This document shows, one piece after another, positions 23,947 through 37,440 of a stretch of DNA of 64,000 bases. The stretch is from Glandiceps talaboti (lineage: Eukaryota; Hemichordata; Enteropneusta; Spengelidae): positions 3,037,216 through 3,101,215 of the forward strand of contig NC_135557.1 of the NCBI RefSeq assembly GCF_964340395.1. Direction: 5' to 3'. The notes beneath the pieces were generated by a model that did no database searches, was not told where the DNA came from, and worked only from the letters and a program-made list of their open reading frames with translations. The first letter of the stretch is position 1. Each line of letters opens with the position of its first letter. The position numbers and the translations under genes are program-made.

Positions 23947-26821
23947 CTGATCTAAAAATTACTGTTCAGAAAGACTACGCATCCGTAAATAAATACGAAT
24001 TCATGCGACAAAGATTTCAACTTTACTATTTACTTGTTACAGTGTAGAGGCCAGCCTTACCCTTATTATACACATATCATCGTACAACTAAAGGTCTCAC
24101 TTGATTGGCTCATCCTTCGCTATTCCCGTTTTCAAGAGACACCCCGCCAGAATAAAGTGCCACGTAGTACAGCAATGGCGCGAGATCGCCTGTTGGGCGA
24201 CTTTCCCACCGGGTGTGCTTTTCGAAAACTACACAACACATGCTTTTATGACACGGAATCATAGAAAATCTACCCCGTTTCCAAACTAATCGTAATTTTA
24301 TCGCGAATAGACAACCAGAGTTGGTCAAAATAGCAAATTAAAAATCAAATGAATTTTACTATGACCGTGAATTCATCATATAGCCGGTGGTTTGAATTCT
24401 GAGCTCCCTAATATACCTATCGAAAAGTCACTATCCCGTCGGATGCATTTTAGTAACCTTTACTGGTCCTTACAGAAAGCATGGAAGTATAACCCACTTA
24501 TACTTCCATGGTCGAACCCTTGCCATACGTTACAGCATAGACCCTCCTGGTTACAGTGGTAACACTTGTTCATGTTCGATTACCTTTCATAAAGAAAACA
24601 CAACGAAATGGTCTTTTCATCACAACAACAAAATCTGCGGATCAAAAGTGTTGTAAACTAAACCAGAAAGAATTATCGGGCTGGTTAAACTTCCCGATGA
24701 ACTAGAGTAAGGTCCAAGTCCAAGTAAGCCCCGATAGTACGTGAGAAAATCGTCTCAAACTAGCGATACAACTTTCAAAATATAACTTGACATGTTAGAG
24801 TTATACAATTCAAGACGGGTTTTCACTCGAAAACAACAATTCTGTGAATAATGACACTGAACGCAGCGATTTCTCGGACGATGTTACCACTGCACTGTAA
24901 CGTATGGCTGACAACGACTTGCTTCTGGGTTAGTCCCTCTTGCATCCGGGTACTTGGGATTGTCCTGCATTACCACATCGGCAATTTTGACGCTGTAATT
25001 TTGCCACCAATATTATCGTACAAAAACAAAACTCCATAAATGAACCACAAAGTACTTTCCCTTTCAAAATGTGGTAATTTTAGAAAGAGTATTATCGTTT
25101 TTATTGACGACTGACTCTGTCAAAAATCGTTCGATACACTTCAGTTCAGGCATGGAAGACTTCTCACAATGATAATGAGGTGCATATACTGGAATGAACC
25201 ATTCTGTAGGAGGGGTGGGTGGAGAATTGGATTTGAAGTTTACAACCCTTTTTCGAACAAATATTTGTCATTTGGGCGCACAATGCGTAGAATTAAGACT
25301 ATAGCACATATTACATTGCTTGTTTGATGTCAATAGTGTCTTTTGAAAAGTTACACTTTACCTAAAGTCTCGCGGACTGATTTCCAATATGGCGTCGGTC
25401 ATAATACTCATTAACATATTCATTTTTTTTTCAAATTTCAAAAAAAAAATCATAAAAAATAGAAGAGAAGACGTGCTGACTTGAAATTAACAAATCTAAG
25501 TAAGCTACCCCCTGTGCATCAACACACCAGATATCAAAGCAATCTGATTTGAAGTTTATGAGGAGTTGATGAAAATGTCATTTTTGGAAAGAAAATCATA
25601 AAAAATTGAAAATGGCACAGATCAACTTGGCATGAACAAATCTGAATAGCCTCCCCCAGGGAACATGCACACCAAATATCGAAGAAGTCCGACTGTCACT
25701 TTCAGAGTAGATAGTGAAAATATAAAAGTTTGACGGACACATATGATTCACTCTACTCTCTATACCTCAATACCCACCTATACCTAAAGCTACGCTTTCA
25801 GCTTTCGCTGACAGCGCAGCTAATAAAAGATGATAGTTTGATTATTTACTGTCAGTGATTTGCTACTATGAGTCGTTAGACGAGTAGTGACAAGACCCCT
25901 TCGGTCAATCGTAATTTCCTTGACTGAAGAAAGGAAAATATACGGGAATAATATGTAGCTATAGATTTCAAATTTTTAAACTAGGCGACAATTGTCAGAT
26001 ATTAATTTCTCTTTTAATCTATCTGTCAATTTTTCTGCTGGTAAATATCTATAAAGTATGTAAGATAACGATATTTCGGAAATTCGATTTGATCTCACAC
26101 TAGCTGTCCCACACTCTCAGCTTTTAGGAACGTGAGAAGTTGTATTCCAGTCGAACAACAGGTACTCAGATGTTACACTGTCATAGCGCCCTCTGGAGAT
26201 ATTATTGCGCAAGTATGGTACACAATGATGGTATGTACACATTCTTCTCGCAGCCAGAGCGCATTTGATTGCGACTACAATACGTTTGTAAACTCATCAT
26301 ATCGCATCGCTCCAGTACCACGTGGTTACGCAGACACAAAGTGTAGTTTGGAGTAGATTCTCGAAATACATCTGACAGAATATAAACACAACATAAATAT
26401 ATAGTGCAGTTGTTATTCTAGTAGGATGTGTATATTTAAAAATGTAAGCACAATTTTACTTATATAAAGTTCACACATCACTTCTCATTATGTAGCTTTA
26501 TATCGTTATATTTTGAACAAAACATAAGACACCGACAGAAATCGTAGTTAACTACTTGGGACGATAACCTACCTTAAATCAGATAAACATTAAATTTGAA
26601 ATTTGAAAATTACATTTAATTAATCATATCTTATCCGGCATCCATCACTTTTCCATCCACCTCCACTCTCACTTCAATGGTTACACTTAGGTTGTATCAA
26701 ATGGACATTGTTAAACTGTTTGAAAATACAGTTAATTAAAAGAAAGGTTGTCCAATTTCTTTTCACAAGGCCGTGACAAGGGTGTACATTATCGCCGTCA
26801 AAAACATTAACTAAAGAGTAT
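23947..26821. other. intergenic region with inverted repeats and a dispersed repeat
   Basis: No gene recognised. It holds a perfect hairpin at 24480-24510 and inverted arms at 24522-24563 and 24883-24908. Two related units of about 115 bp lie at 25435-25690, followed by agctttcgctgacagcgcag near 25800-25820, the type of end seen in dispersed non-autonomous repeats of marine invertebrates (recalled, not searched). Open frames at 24034-24289 and 26132-26356 lack motifs. Confidence 0.4.
24480..24510. repeat. perfect hairpin, 13-bp stem
   Basis: Arms catggaagtataa and ttatacttccatg with a 5-base loop cccac. No flanking exon or RNA gene is seen. Confidence 0.85.
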
Positions 26822-27674
26822 TTGGCACACTAATGTTATATCACCATTGATCCGTTGACTACACACACTAGAGTAACAGTATAAAACTTGACAATCCCAC
26901 TAATGTTATATCACCATTGATCCGTTGACTATACACACTAGAGTGACAGTATAAAACTTGACAATCCCACTAATGTTATATCACCATTGATCCGTTGACT
27001 ATACACACTAGAGTGACAGTATAAAACTTGACAATCCCACTAATGTTATATCACCATTGATCCGTTGACTATACACACTAGAGTGACAGTATAAAACTTG
27101 ATAATCCCACTAATGTTATATCACCATTGATCCGTTGACTATACACACTAGAGTGACAGTATAAAACTTGACATTCCCACTATTGTTATATCACCATTGA
27201 TCCGTTGACTATACACACTAGAGTGACAGTATAAAACTTGACAATCCCACTAATGTTATATCACCATTGATCCGTTGACTATACACACTAGAGTGACAGT
27301 ATAAAACTTGACAATCCCACTAATGTTATATCACCATTGATCCGTTGACTATACACACTAGAGTGACAATATAAAACTTGACATTCCCACTATTGTTATA
27401 TCACCATTGATCCGTTGACTATACACACTAGAGTGACAGTATAAAACTTGACAATCACACTAATGTTATATCACCATTGATCCGTTGACTATACACACTA
27501 GAGTGACAGTATAAAACTTGACAATCCCACTAATGTTATATCACCATTGATCCGTTGACTATACACACTATACTGACAGTATAAAACTTAACAATCCCAC
27601 TAATGTTATATCACCATTGATCCGTTGACTATACACACTAGAGTGACAGTATAAAACTTTACAATCCCACTAAT
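26822..27674 (+). repeat. 70-bp satellite, array 1, about 12 copies
   Basis: The unit starts taatgttatatcaccattga, continues with tccgttgactatacacacta and ends with gagtgacagtataaaacttg plus a short acaatcccac linker. The 70-bp period is exact from 26831 onward, and copies differ by few substitutions. It is the same family as the array at 31928-35890. Confidence 0.97.
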
Positions 27675-27805
27675 GACGCGGATCAATGGTGATATAACAT
27701 TAGTGGGATTGTCAAGTTTTATATTGTCACTCTAGTGTGTATAGTCAACGGATCAATGGTGATATAACATTAGTGGGATTGTAAAGTTTTATACTGTCAC
27801 TCACA
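27668..27805 (-). repeat. two inverted 70-bp satellite copies at the end of array 1
   Basis: After a truncated forward unit (…cactaatg) the sequence reads gcggatcaatggtgatataa and continues as the reverse complement of the satellite for nearly two units. This makes a tail-to-tail junction that could fold as a hairpin. Confidence 0.95.
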
Positions 27806-28276
27806 TATATGTATGTATGTACATACTACACACACGGGCACATACTTTTGCAACCAGTAAATCATGCAGAAGAAGAATTAAATGAAAACAAGAAGCAACT
27901 TTATTGCTTTTTTCCAAAATAACTAAAAGGCTTGAGACATGTCTGTAGTGAAATGACAGTACCAACATACCTGAGTTTAACAATAGTACCTGTATTCATC
28001 CATTGATTAGAAGACAAAAAATATATGTCCCTTAATGATGGGGTTCTTCAAATCAAATCTAAAGAATTACCTACATCATACATGTGAAAGAGCTCTGGCA
28101 ATTTGAGTTTGGCTTTCAACAGTTGCTGGAGTTTCAGAGTCTGACATTATTTCACTTTCAGTCATTATATAAGCTAAAGCCATTGTGTTCATCATTAGCA
28201 TCATCACTTCGGCAGTTTACATCATCACTTTGGCAGTTTACATCATCAGTTTGGCAGAATCAGGATCAGAATCAGA
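27806..28276. other. 3' flank of the small minus-strand gene
   Basis: AT-rich. The stretch 28190-28260 carries 21-bp repeats (catcatcacttcggcagttta type). On the minus strand these read DDVNCQS-like words after the stop of the 28277 exon, so they may be coding in an alternative 3' exon. I do not annotate that. Confidence 0.35.
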
Positions 28277-30067
28277 TCAATCAATATCCATTGGTTCCTG
28301 AAAGTCACTGCAAAGAAAGAACCAAGAGCAATCAATTAACAAAAGAAATGTTTGTTATGAATGTGAAGGGAGAGGTACACAGTTCATTTTATCTTTTGTT
28401 TCTAATAAACAGTTACATGCTACAAACAAAGAATCTATTGTTTGTCCCTATAGAAATGCCAACTGTCTTGTGTCTTTTTACTATTTGCTCCTCTTGGGCA
28501 ATTATATTGCTCTGTTTTGTTTTTATACACTAACAGATTAAAAAAGTTACTAGTACCTTTGAAAGTAGGCCCGTTCCTTCATCCTTTTTAAAGTTGCCAT
28601 ACAACTTTGCTAGGCGTTTGGCTTGCTTCTCTTCAGCAATTTCTCTATCTTTGTCAGTCTTTGCTTTATTGCTTTGCTGTGCTGCATGTGTTCCATTTTT
28701 TGTCCTGCTGGAGTTTGCTTTCTTTGTCCACTTTCTGTTTTTTGTATTTTTATGTTGACACTGCTTTTTCTAAAGTCATCTTGAGTTTCTACTCTAAGAT
28801 GCAACAAATAAAAACATGCATGTAAGTAACACTAATTTTGGCAAAACAAAAATTATCAACTGGTAAATAGAATCTACAAAATGTATATTCTTGTAGTGTG
28901 TTAACAGTAGTACACCCTTGGTGAATACATTTTATCAGACTTCCCAAAAGTACATCAGAGCAGCCATAATTAAGGAACAGCTTTATAAAAACTTTATAAA
29001 AAAATAATGAACTCGCAGTCTTCCCACATTGTCTCACTTAACACTTAACATTTCTACTTAGAATAAGACAAGGATAATTAATATTGCTTGTCTGATGGCC
29101 ACAATGCCTCAACAAGAGTTCCATATTCTTACTCTCTCCTTACAACTAAATAGGTGTTGTGTTCTATAATTTGCACTATAACGTAATGAATACACAAATA
29201 CATCAATATGAAGCATTTTAAACATGACAATCTTTGATTAAAATGAAAGTCCATACCCTTATTAAATAAATACATACATACATGTACATATATACATACA
29301 TACATACATACATACATACATACATACATACATACATACATACATACGGACAGACCTCAATGACATACATCAAGTTGGTGAAAAGTGTTCTGCATGTACA
29401 TGACAGAGCACTGTGTAAATGTGGCCGTGACCATGGGGTGTACTAGTACTACTACTAAATGATTTGTGACACACTGGTTTCTACAAAACACTCCAACATT
29501 GTTCCATTCCATATCTTAATTGAATAAATTAATTTGCCACTGTTTTCTAACAAGACTCAGTGCGGTACATAGGAACTCTTTCGACGAGAAACTAATAATT
29601 TTTACACGATAAATCATGGGGGGGGGGGGGTGTAATCCAGTTTACACACGGCACCAGGCAAGCAGTGCATTCTTTCCTACTTTCAATCGACAAAGTGGAC
29701 ACTCCAACTTGAATATTACATGTATATCAGATGTACTTTAAAAACAACTTTCGGAAGTTTCAAACAGTTGTAGAAGTCTATGTATGCAACCGTGGACCGA
29801 GGTCTAGGTCTATGTCTGAAAAGGCTCCGATCGTACAGCCACAAGTACTATAATATAAATAAGATATAACGTCTACACATAGACGACCAGGATTCTATCG
29901 TTTAAAAAAAATACCAGAGCCTATAATGTGCTCTGAAAGCGTCAGTTAAATTAACATACCTTCATCACCAAAATGAGTAGGTCTTGATGTATACCTCTTC
30001 TCATGATCAGTTGTCGAAAACGATTTTCTTTGCCTTTGTGAATCATGGCCGCCATCTTCCGTTTCAT
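28277..30067 (-). CDS. small three-exon gene encoding a lysine-rich protein, unidentified
   Basis: Exon 1 (29960-30067) opens MKRKMAAMIHKGKENRFRQL; its second ATG is inside AAGATGGCGGCCATG, a match to the YY1 motif common at animal start sites, so translation might begin there (30055). It ends GAAG|GTATGT in phase 0. Exon 2 (28557-28769, 71 codons) has acceptor gatgactttag and reads KKQCQHKNTKNRKWTKKANS, later DREIAEEKQAKRLAKLYGNF and KKDEGTGLLSK. Its donor GTACTA is weak. Exon 3 (28277-28297) has acceptor gtgactttcag and ends EPMDID and a stop. All joins keep frame, giving about 113 residues, but further in-phase exons could exist between 28770 and 29959. The product is very basic and probably nuclear by composition. 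I do not recognise the family. Confidence 0.45.
29271..29347. repeat. (CATA)n microsatellite
   Basis: Tandem cata units, inside intron 1 of the small minus-strand gene. The 70-aa minus frame across it is repeat-derived. Confidence 0.95.
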
Positions 30068-30444
30068 ACAACATTTGAAGTACTGGAGAGATTGCGTGCG
30101 TTGATTTGATTGGCTGATACGTCATAGCCTCGTTCACAATAATTTCAAAACTTCAATGCGTTGTAAACTTTACAGCAGTCGTTGATTCAATTTTGAAAAA
30201 ATATATTTTTGTTTATTATTTTGTTTCTTTCATATTATCCATGTTTGCGCTGTTATTAGCCATAAACAAAATGTTTGTTCCTAGCAGTTTTTCCACGAGC
30301 TTTGAAAGAGCCTGTGACGCCATATTGTGGATATAACCTTAGCCAGCGATCGACGATCGAGGGGTTTGTTTACACCGTACGTTCACGTTACGTATCGACT
30401 CAAAACAGAGCAGTATACTTGTAATCTCCAAAAGTTGAAGCAAA
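30068..30444. promoter_or_regulatory. probable divergent promoter region
   Basis: Between the minus-strand start (30055/30067) and a plus-strand ATG at 30445. It carries AGCCAATCAAA on the minus strand near 30105-30118, a CCAAT-box-like word, a YY1-like site at the minus-strand start, and CG-richer sequence with a cgatcgacgatcg near-palindrome at 30347-30359. No TATA box is obvious. Confidence 0.35.
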
Positions 30445-30997
30445 ATGGCAATCTATGAGAGATGGAAGCGAAAAGTGGCCATTCCAGTTCTAAGGACAAC
30501 TTTGCGATCATTGGCCCACAAACGATGGACTCCCATCACTTCCGGGTGATGTCCCTCGACATCAACAACACACGAACACGTACACAGACAATACCGATAC
30601 CGTTTCAAGCGAGTTTGGTAGACTAATGAGATGATCGACAGGAAGGAGATGGCGAGCATCATATTTATTCATGTTATAACATAACGGAGGAAATGAAGAC
30701 AACTGTGAGTTATTTGACAATGAAGAGGGGAGTCAAAATCCCTTGTTGACATCCGACTGTCGAGATTTATCAGACGGCGCGGCGTTGATGATGGGTATGA
30801 CAACCCTGAATATGACTGACTATAGTGAAACTGAAAACTCAGATATTGGCGAGGCCGATCATATGCGGCCCAAAATGAACCACTCTTTTCAATGCATATA
30901 CGCTACACGACCGGCCCAAGTCAAGAAATATACTGCAGGGGACATTTCCTGTAGTACCCTTGAAAATGGGCCGTGTTTCTGCATATGTAACCAGTAA
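30445..30997 (+). CDS. possible divergent plus-strand gene, fragmentary
   Basis: A plus-strand ATG at 30445 opens a 34-codon frame MAIYERWKRKVAIPVLRTTL... that stops at 30549. Farther on, an open stretch from 30680 to the stop at 30997 reads NEDNCELFDNEEGSQNPLL, then DYSETENSDIGEADHMRPK, acidic and then Cys-rich (DISCSTLENGPCFCICNQ). The two lie in the order expected for a gene driven from the same promoter as the minus-strand gene, but I cannot find splice sites that join them. They could be unrelated or decayed. Confidence 0.2.
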
Positions 30998-31927
30998 TTG
31001 CTAGTCCCAAGTTGAAGCATAGTAAACAAATTCCACACTAATATACGTGCATGGCTATCACAAGCCCAGAATACTAAATCTGGCAAATGATTTTAAAATG
31101 GATGTTTGTTATGTAGGTGACATATTACAAATAATTTGAGAAAACAGTTACATTAAATCTCGGTCAGTTGTGAGGGTGAACGATGCAAATAATAAATGCA
31201 TACAACAATACATGTACATTTTATATTAGAGGTATTCTGTAAGGATTGATTTTGTTGTTCATGCAGCTGGTTTACGTTTTAACAAGAACAGATTCCGGTG
31301 TTTATACTTAACAATGAAACTTAATAAATATATTTTAACATGTAAATGTACTGTAGTTATTGGTCATTTGATGGTGTTGCAGGCATTCTTATAAATATTA
31401 CCTACATTCACCTGCATACATTTGATGTATGTTTTAGTGAATAAGTATTTAGGCAAGTTTAATTCCAAGCAATATTTATTATGACACAGAAGCATATTAA
31501 CAGAGGACCCTTGGATTGGTATGCCCTTCCACATTGCCACTGTCCAGGTAACTTTAAAATATTCTGGAAACTACCACAAAAGCTGCTAAAAGTCTGCTGC
31601 TAGTCGTTTTGCCCATGACAGAGCAAAGTGTAAACACTCCTGACAGACATTATTTAGAAATTAACTCCTGTGGCTGAAGACAGCTGCCAGTAAACTGCAA
31701 GTAGCTGTTGGTGAACTGCAGACAGCTGTCAGTGAGATGCAGACAGCTGTCAGTAAGCTTAAGAATTTTTTTCCTAACAGACATAAACCCTAGAAGTCTG
31801 TTGCAGACATTCAGCAGCTCAACACATTTTTGAATGTGTGCAATAGAGCTGTTGGTAGTGTGCCACAGAGCTGAAAAGCTCTGAAAAAGCTCTTTGCCAG
31901 CTTGGGTCTGAGCTTTCAGTTTGGTAA
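30998..31927. other. no gene recognised; short 24-bp repeat
   Basis: AT-rich up to 31640. At 31677-31760 a roughly 24-bp unit (agacagctgtcagtgagatgc type) is repeated about three and a half times. The minus frame over 31650-31946 covers this repeat and I reject it as a gene. Confidence 0.4.
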
Positions 31928-34900
31928 GGGCGTTGACTATACACACTAGAGTAACAGTATAAAACTTAACAATCCCACTAATGTTATATCACCATTGATC
32001 AGTTGACTATACACACTAGAGTGACAGTATAAAACTTGACAATCCCACTAATGTTATAATCACCATTGATCCGTTGACTATACACACTAGAGTGACAGTA
32101 TAAAACTTGACAATTCCACTAATGTTATATCACCATTAATCCGTTGACTATACACACTAGAGTGACAGTATAAAACTTGACAATTCCACTATTGTTATAT
32201 CACCATTGATCCGTTGACTATACACACTATACTGATAGTATAAAACTTGACAATCCCACTAATGTTATATCACCATTGATCCGTTGACTATACACACTAG
32301 AGTGACAGTATAAAACTTGACAATCCCACTAATGTTATATCACCATTGATCCGTTGACTATACACACTAGAGTGACAGTATAAAACTTGACAATTCCACT
32401 AATGTTATATCACCATTGATCCGTTGACTATACACACTAGAGTGACAGTATAAAACTTGACAATTCCACTAATGTTATATCACCATTGATCCGTTGACTA
32501 TACACACTATACTGACAGTATAAAACTTGACAATCCCACTAATGTTATATCACCATTGATCCGTTGACTATACACACTAGAGTGACAATATAAAACTTGA
32601 CAATTCCACTAATGTTATATCACCATTGATCCGTTGACTATACACACTATACTGACAGTATAAAACTTGACAAGCCCACTAATGTTATATCACCATTGAT
32701 CCGTTGACTATACACACTATAGTGACAGTATAAAACTTGACAATCCCACTAATGTTATATCACCATTGATCCGTTGACTATACACACTAGAGTGACAGTA
32801 TAAAACTTGACAATTCCACTAATGTTATATCACCATTGATCCGTTGACTATACACACTAGAGTGACAGTATAAAACTTGACAATTCCACTAATGTTATAT
32901 CACCATTGATCCGTTGACTATACACACTATACTGACAGTATAAAACTTGACAATCCCACTAATGTTATATCACCATTGATCCGTTGACTATACACACTAG
33001 AGTGACAATATAAAACTTGACAATTCCACTAATGTTATATCACCATTGATCCGTTGACTATACACACTATACTGACAGTATAAAACTTGACAAGCCCACT
33101 AATGTTATATCACCATTGATCCGTTGACTATACACACTATAGTGACAGTATAAAACTTGACAATCCCACTAATGTTATATCACCATTGATCCGTTGACTA
33201 TACACACTATACTGACAGTATAAAACTTGACAGTCCCACTAATGTTATATCACCATTGATCCGTTGACTATACACACTAGAGTGACAGTATAAAACTTGA
33301 CAATTCCACTAATGTTATATCACCATTGATCCGTTGACTATACACACTAGAGTGACAGTATAAAACTTGACAATCCCACTAATGTTATATCACCATTGAT
33401 CCGTTGACTATACACACTATAGTGACAGTATAAAACTTGACAATCCCACTAATGTTATATCACCATTGATCCGTTGACTATACACACTAGAGTGACAGTA
33501 TAAAACTTGACAATCCCACTAATGTTATATCACCATTGATCCGTTGACTATACACACTAGAGTGACAGTATGAAACTTGACAATTCCACTAATGTTATAT
33601 CACCATTGATCCGTTGACTATACACACTAGAGTGACAGTATAAAACTTGACAATCCCACTAATGTTATATCACCATTGATCCGTTGACTATACACACTAG
33701 AGTGGCAGTATAAAACTTGACAATCCCACTAATGTTATATCACCATTGATCCGTTGACTATAACACTAGAGTGACAATATAAAACTTGACAATCCCACTA
33801 ATGTTATATCACTATTGATCCGTTGACTATACACACTATAGTAACAGTATAAAACTTGACAATCCCACTAATGTTATATCACCATTGATCCGTTGACTAT
33901 ACACACTAGAGTAACAGTATAAAACTTGACAATCCCACTAATGTTATATCACCATTGATCCGTTGACTATACACACTATACTGACAGTATAAAACTTGAT
34001 AATCCCACTAATGTTATATCACCATTGATCCGTTGACTATACACACTAGAGTGACAGTATAAAACTTGACAATCCCACTAATGTTATATCATCATTGATC
34101 CGATGACTATACACACTAGAGTGACAGTATAAAACTTGACAATCCCACTAATGTTATATCACCATTGATCCGTTGTGTATACACACTAGAGTGACAAAAA
34201 ACTTGACAATCCCACTAATGTTATATCACCATTGATCCGTTGACTATACACACTAGAGTGACAGTATAAAACTTGACATTTCCACTAATGTTATATCACC
34301 ATTGATCCGTTGACTATACACACTAGAGTGACAGTATAAAACTTGACAATCCCACTGATGTTATATCACCATTGATCCGTTGACTATACACACTATACTG
34401 ACAGTATAAAACTTGACAATCCCACTAATGTTATATCACCATTGATCCGTTGACTATACACACTAGAGTGACAATATAAAACTTGACAATTCCACTAATG
34501 TTATATCACCATTGATCCGTTGACTATACACACTATACTGACAGTATAAAACTTGACAAGCCCACTAATGTTATATCACCATTGATCCGTTGACTATACA
34601 CACTATAGTGACAGTTTAAAACTTGACAATCCCACTAATGTTATATCACCATTGATCCGTTGACTATACACACTAACTGACAGTATAAAACTTGACAGTC
34701 CCACTAATGTTATATCACCATTGATCCGTTGACTATACACACTAGAGTGACAGTATAAAACTTGACAATTCCACTAATGTTATATCACCATTGATCCGTT
34801 GACTATACACACTAGAGTGACAGTATAAAACTTGACAATCCCACTAATGTTATATCACCATTGATCCGTTGACTATACACACTATAGTGACAGTATAAAA

Positions 34901-35890
34901 CTTGACAATCCCACTAATGTTATATCACCATTGATCCGTTGACTATACACACTAGAGTGACAGTATAAAACTTGACAATCCCACTAATGTTATATCACCA
35001 TTGATCCGTTGACTATACACACTAGAGTGACAGTATAAAACTTGACAATTCCACAAATGTTATATCACCATTGATCCGTTGACTATACACACTAGAGTGA
35101 CAGTATAAAACTTGACAATCCCACTAATGTTATATCACCATTGATCCGTTGACTATACACACTAGAGTGGCAGTATAAAACTTGACAATCCCACTAATGT
35201 TATATCACCATTGATCCGTTGACTATAACACTAGAGTGACAATATAAAACTTGACAATCCCACTAATGTTATATCACTATTGATCCGTTGACTATACACA
35301 CTATAGTAACAGTATAAAACTTGACAATCCCACTAATGTTATATCACCATTGATCCGTTGACTATACACACTAGAGTAACAGTATAAAACTTGACAATCC
35401 CACTAATGTTATATCACCATTGATCCGTTGACTATACACACTATACTGACAGTATAAAACTTGATAATCCCACTAATGTTATATCACCATTGATCCGTTG
35501 ACTATACACACTAGAGTGACAGTATAAAACTTGACATTTCCACTAATGTTATATCACCATTGATCCGATGACTATACACACTAGAGTGACAGTATAAAAC
35601 TTGACAATCCCACTAATGTTATATCACCATTGATCCGTTGACTATACACACTAGAGTGACAAAAAACTTGACAATCCCACTAATGTTATATCACCATTGA
35701 TCCGTTGACTATACACACTAGAGTGACAGTATAAAACTTGACAATCCCACTGATGTTATATCACCATTGATCCGTTGACTATACACACTATACTGACAGT
35801 ATAAAACTTGACAATCCCACTAATGTTATATCATTATTGATCAGTTGACTATACACACTATACTGACAGTATAAAACTTGACAATTCCCC
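31928..35890 (+). repeat. 70-bp satellite, array 2, about 56 copies
   Basis: Same unit and orientation as array 1. It has nested structure: a six-unit (420-bp) block is repeated (marker caagcccact at 32671 and 33091), and a block of about 21 units (about 1,465 bp) is duplicated. Shared private changes include gagtggcag (33701 and 35166), a two-base loss in gactataacac (near 33762 and 35224), and the gtgacaaaaaacttg deletion (near 34194 and 35658). Its right end breaks off in aattcccccaacttc. Confidence 0.97.
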
Positions 35891-36391
35891 CAACTTCATA
35901 AAACTATAACCTTATATATTCATTTTTTGTACAAATAATACATGTAATATCCATACCTTGTGGAATTTGTTTGTTTTCATTCACAGTTACATTAAGTCCG
36001 ATGATATTATTTGTATAATTATACAATATCTCCATGGTTTCATTAGCCAACATGAAAATAAAACGCCATATAGCTTAATACATCTGTTCACTATTTTCAT
36101 CTTAATTCTAATTTGATATCAAATAAATGAAATTTAGACGATTTATACTCATGGATCATCCATTTGCAATATAGTTCTTAATCTATAATGCGCCAACCAA
36201 CCGATATTAATAATTATTTGTGATAAAAATATATGTTTTATTTTCTTCTTCAGTAAAGTTTAAAATATGTAATTGCGTAACATTGTATTTGGAAATATAA
36301 ACATATCTTTACTGCAACTCATACAATAAACCAATCAAGATGCTTGTTTCATACCTTCACTCCAGAAACAGGTAATGTAGAATTCCCAATA
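35891..36391. other. no gene recognised
   Basis: AT-rich spacer between the 70-bp and 37-bp arrays. Nothing supported. Confidence 0.5.
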
Positions 36392-37440
36392 GATATCACT
36401 AACACGTCTAATTGTGACATTCAACTTAGATAGCACTAACACGTCTAATTGTGACATTCAACTTAGATAGCACTAACATGTCTAATTGTGGCATTCAACT
36501 TAGATAGAACTAACACGTCTAATTGTGGCATTCAACTTAGATAGCACTAACATGTCTAATTGTGACACTCAGCTTAGATAGCACTAACACATCTAATTGT
36601 GACACTCAACTTATATTTAGATATCACTAACACATCCAATTGTGACACTCAACTTAGATAGCACTAACACGTCTAATTGTGACATTCAACTTAGATAGCA
36701 CTAACATGTCTAATTGTGACATTCAACTTAGATAGCACTAACATGTCTAATTGTGACACTCAACTTAGATAGCACTAACATGTCTAATTGTGGCATTCAA
36801 CTTAGATAGAACTAACACGTCTAATTGTGGCATTCAACTTAGATAGCACTAACATGTCTAATTGTGACACTCAGCTTAGATAGCACTAACACATCTAATT
36901 GTGACACTCAACTTATATTTAGATATCACTAACACATCCAATTGTGACACTCAACTTAGATAGCACTAACACGTCTAATTGTGACATTCAACTTAGATAG
37001 CACTAACATGTCTAATTGTGGCATTCAACTTAGATAGAACTAACACGTCTAATTGTGGCATTCAACTTAGATAGCACTAACATGTCTAATTGTGACACTC
37101 AGCTTAGATAGCACTAACACATCTAATTGTGACACTCAACTTATATTTAGATATCACTAACACATCCAATTGTGACACTCAACTTAGATAGCACTAACAC
37201 GTCTAATTGTGACATTCAACTTAGATAGCACTAACATGTCTAATTGTGACATTCAACTTAGATAGCACTAACATGTCTAATTGTGACACTCAACTTAGAT
37301 AGCACTAACATGTCTAATTGTGCATTCAACTTAGATAGCACTAACATGTCTAATTGTGACACTCAACTTAGATAGCACTAACACGTCTAATTGTGACATT
37401 CAACTTAGATAGCACTAACACATCTAATTATTACATCCAA
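36392..37440 (+). repeat. 37-bp minisatellite, about 28 copies
   Basis: The unit is cactaacacgtctaattgtg followed by acattcaacttagatag. A longer variant (aacttatatttagatatc) recurs at 36611, 36912 and 37140, showing higher-order blocks. It is unrelated in sequence to the 70-bp satellite. Confidence 0.95.

Noticed and set aside
28084-28533. 149-codon plus frame
   Set aside because: Overlaps the last exon of the minus-strand gene and a 21-bp repeat; composition is that of an antisense shadow.
31650-31946. 98-codon minus frame
   Set aside because: Partly a 24-bp repeat (LTDSCLQ-type units) and runs into satellite; no splice or family support.
26822-37440. CRISPR-like regular repeats
   Set aside because: Units of 70 and 37 bp are repeated head to tail without unique spacers, and the genome is eukaryotic; these are satellites.
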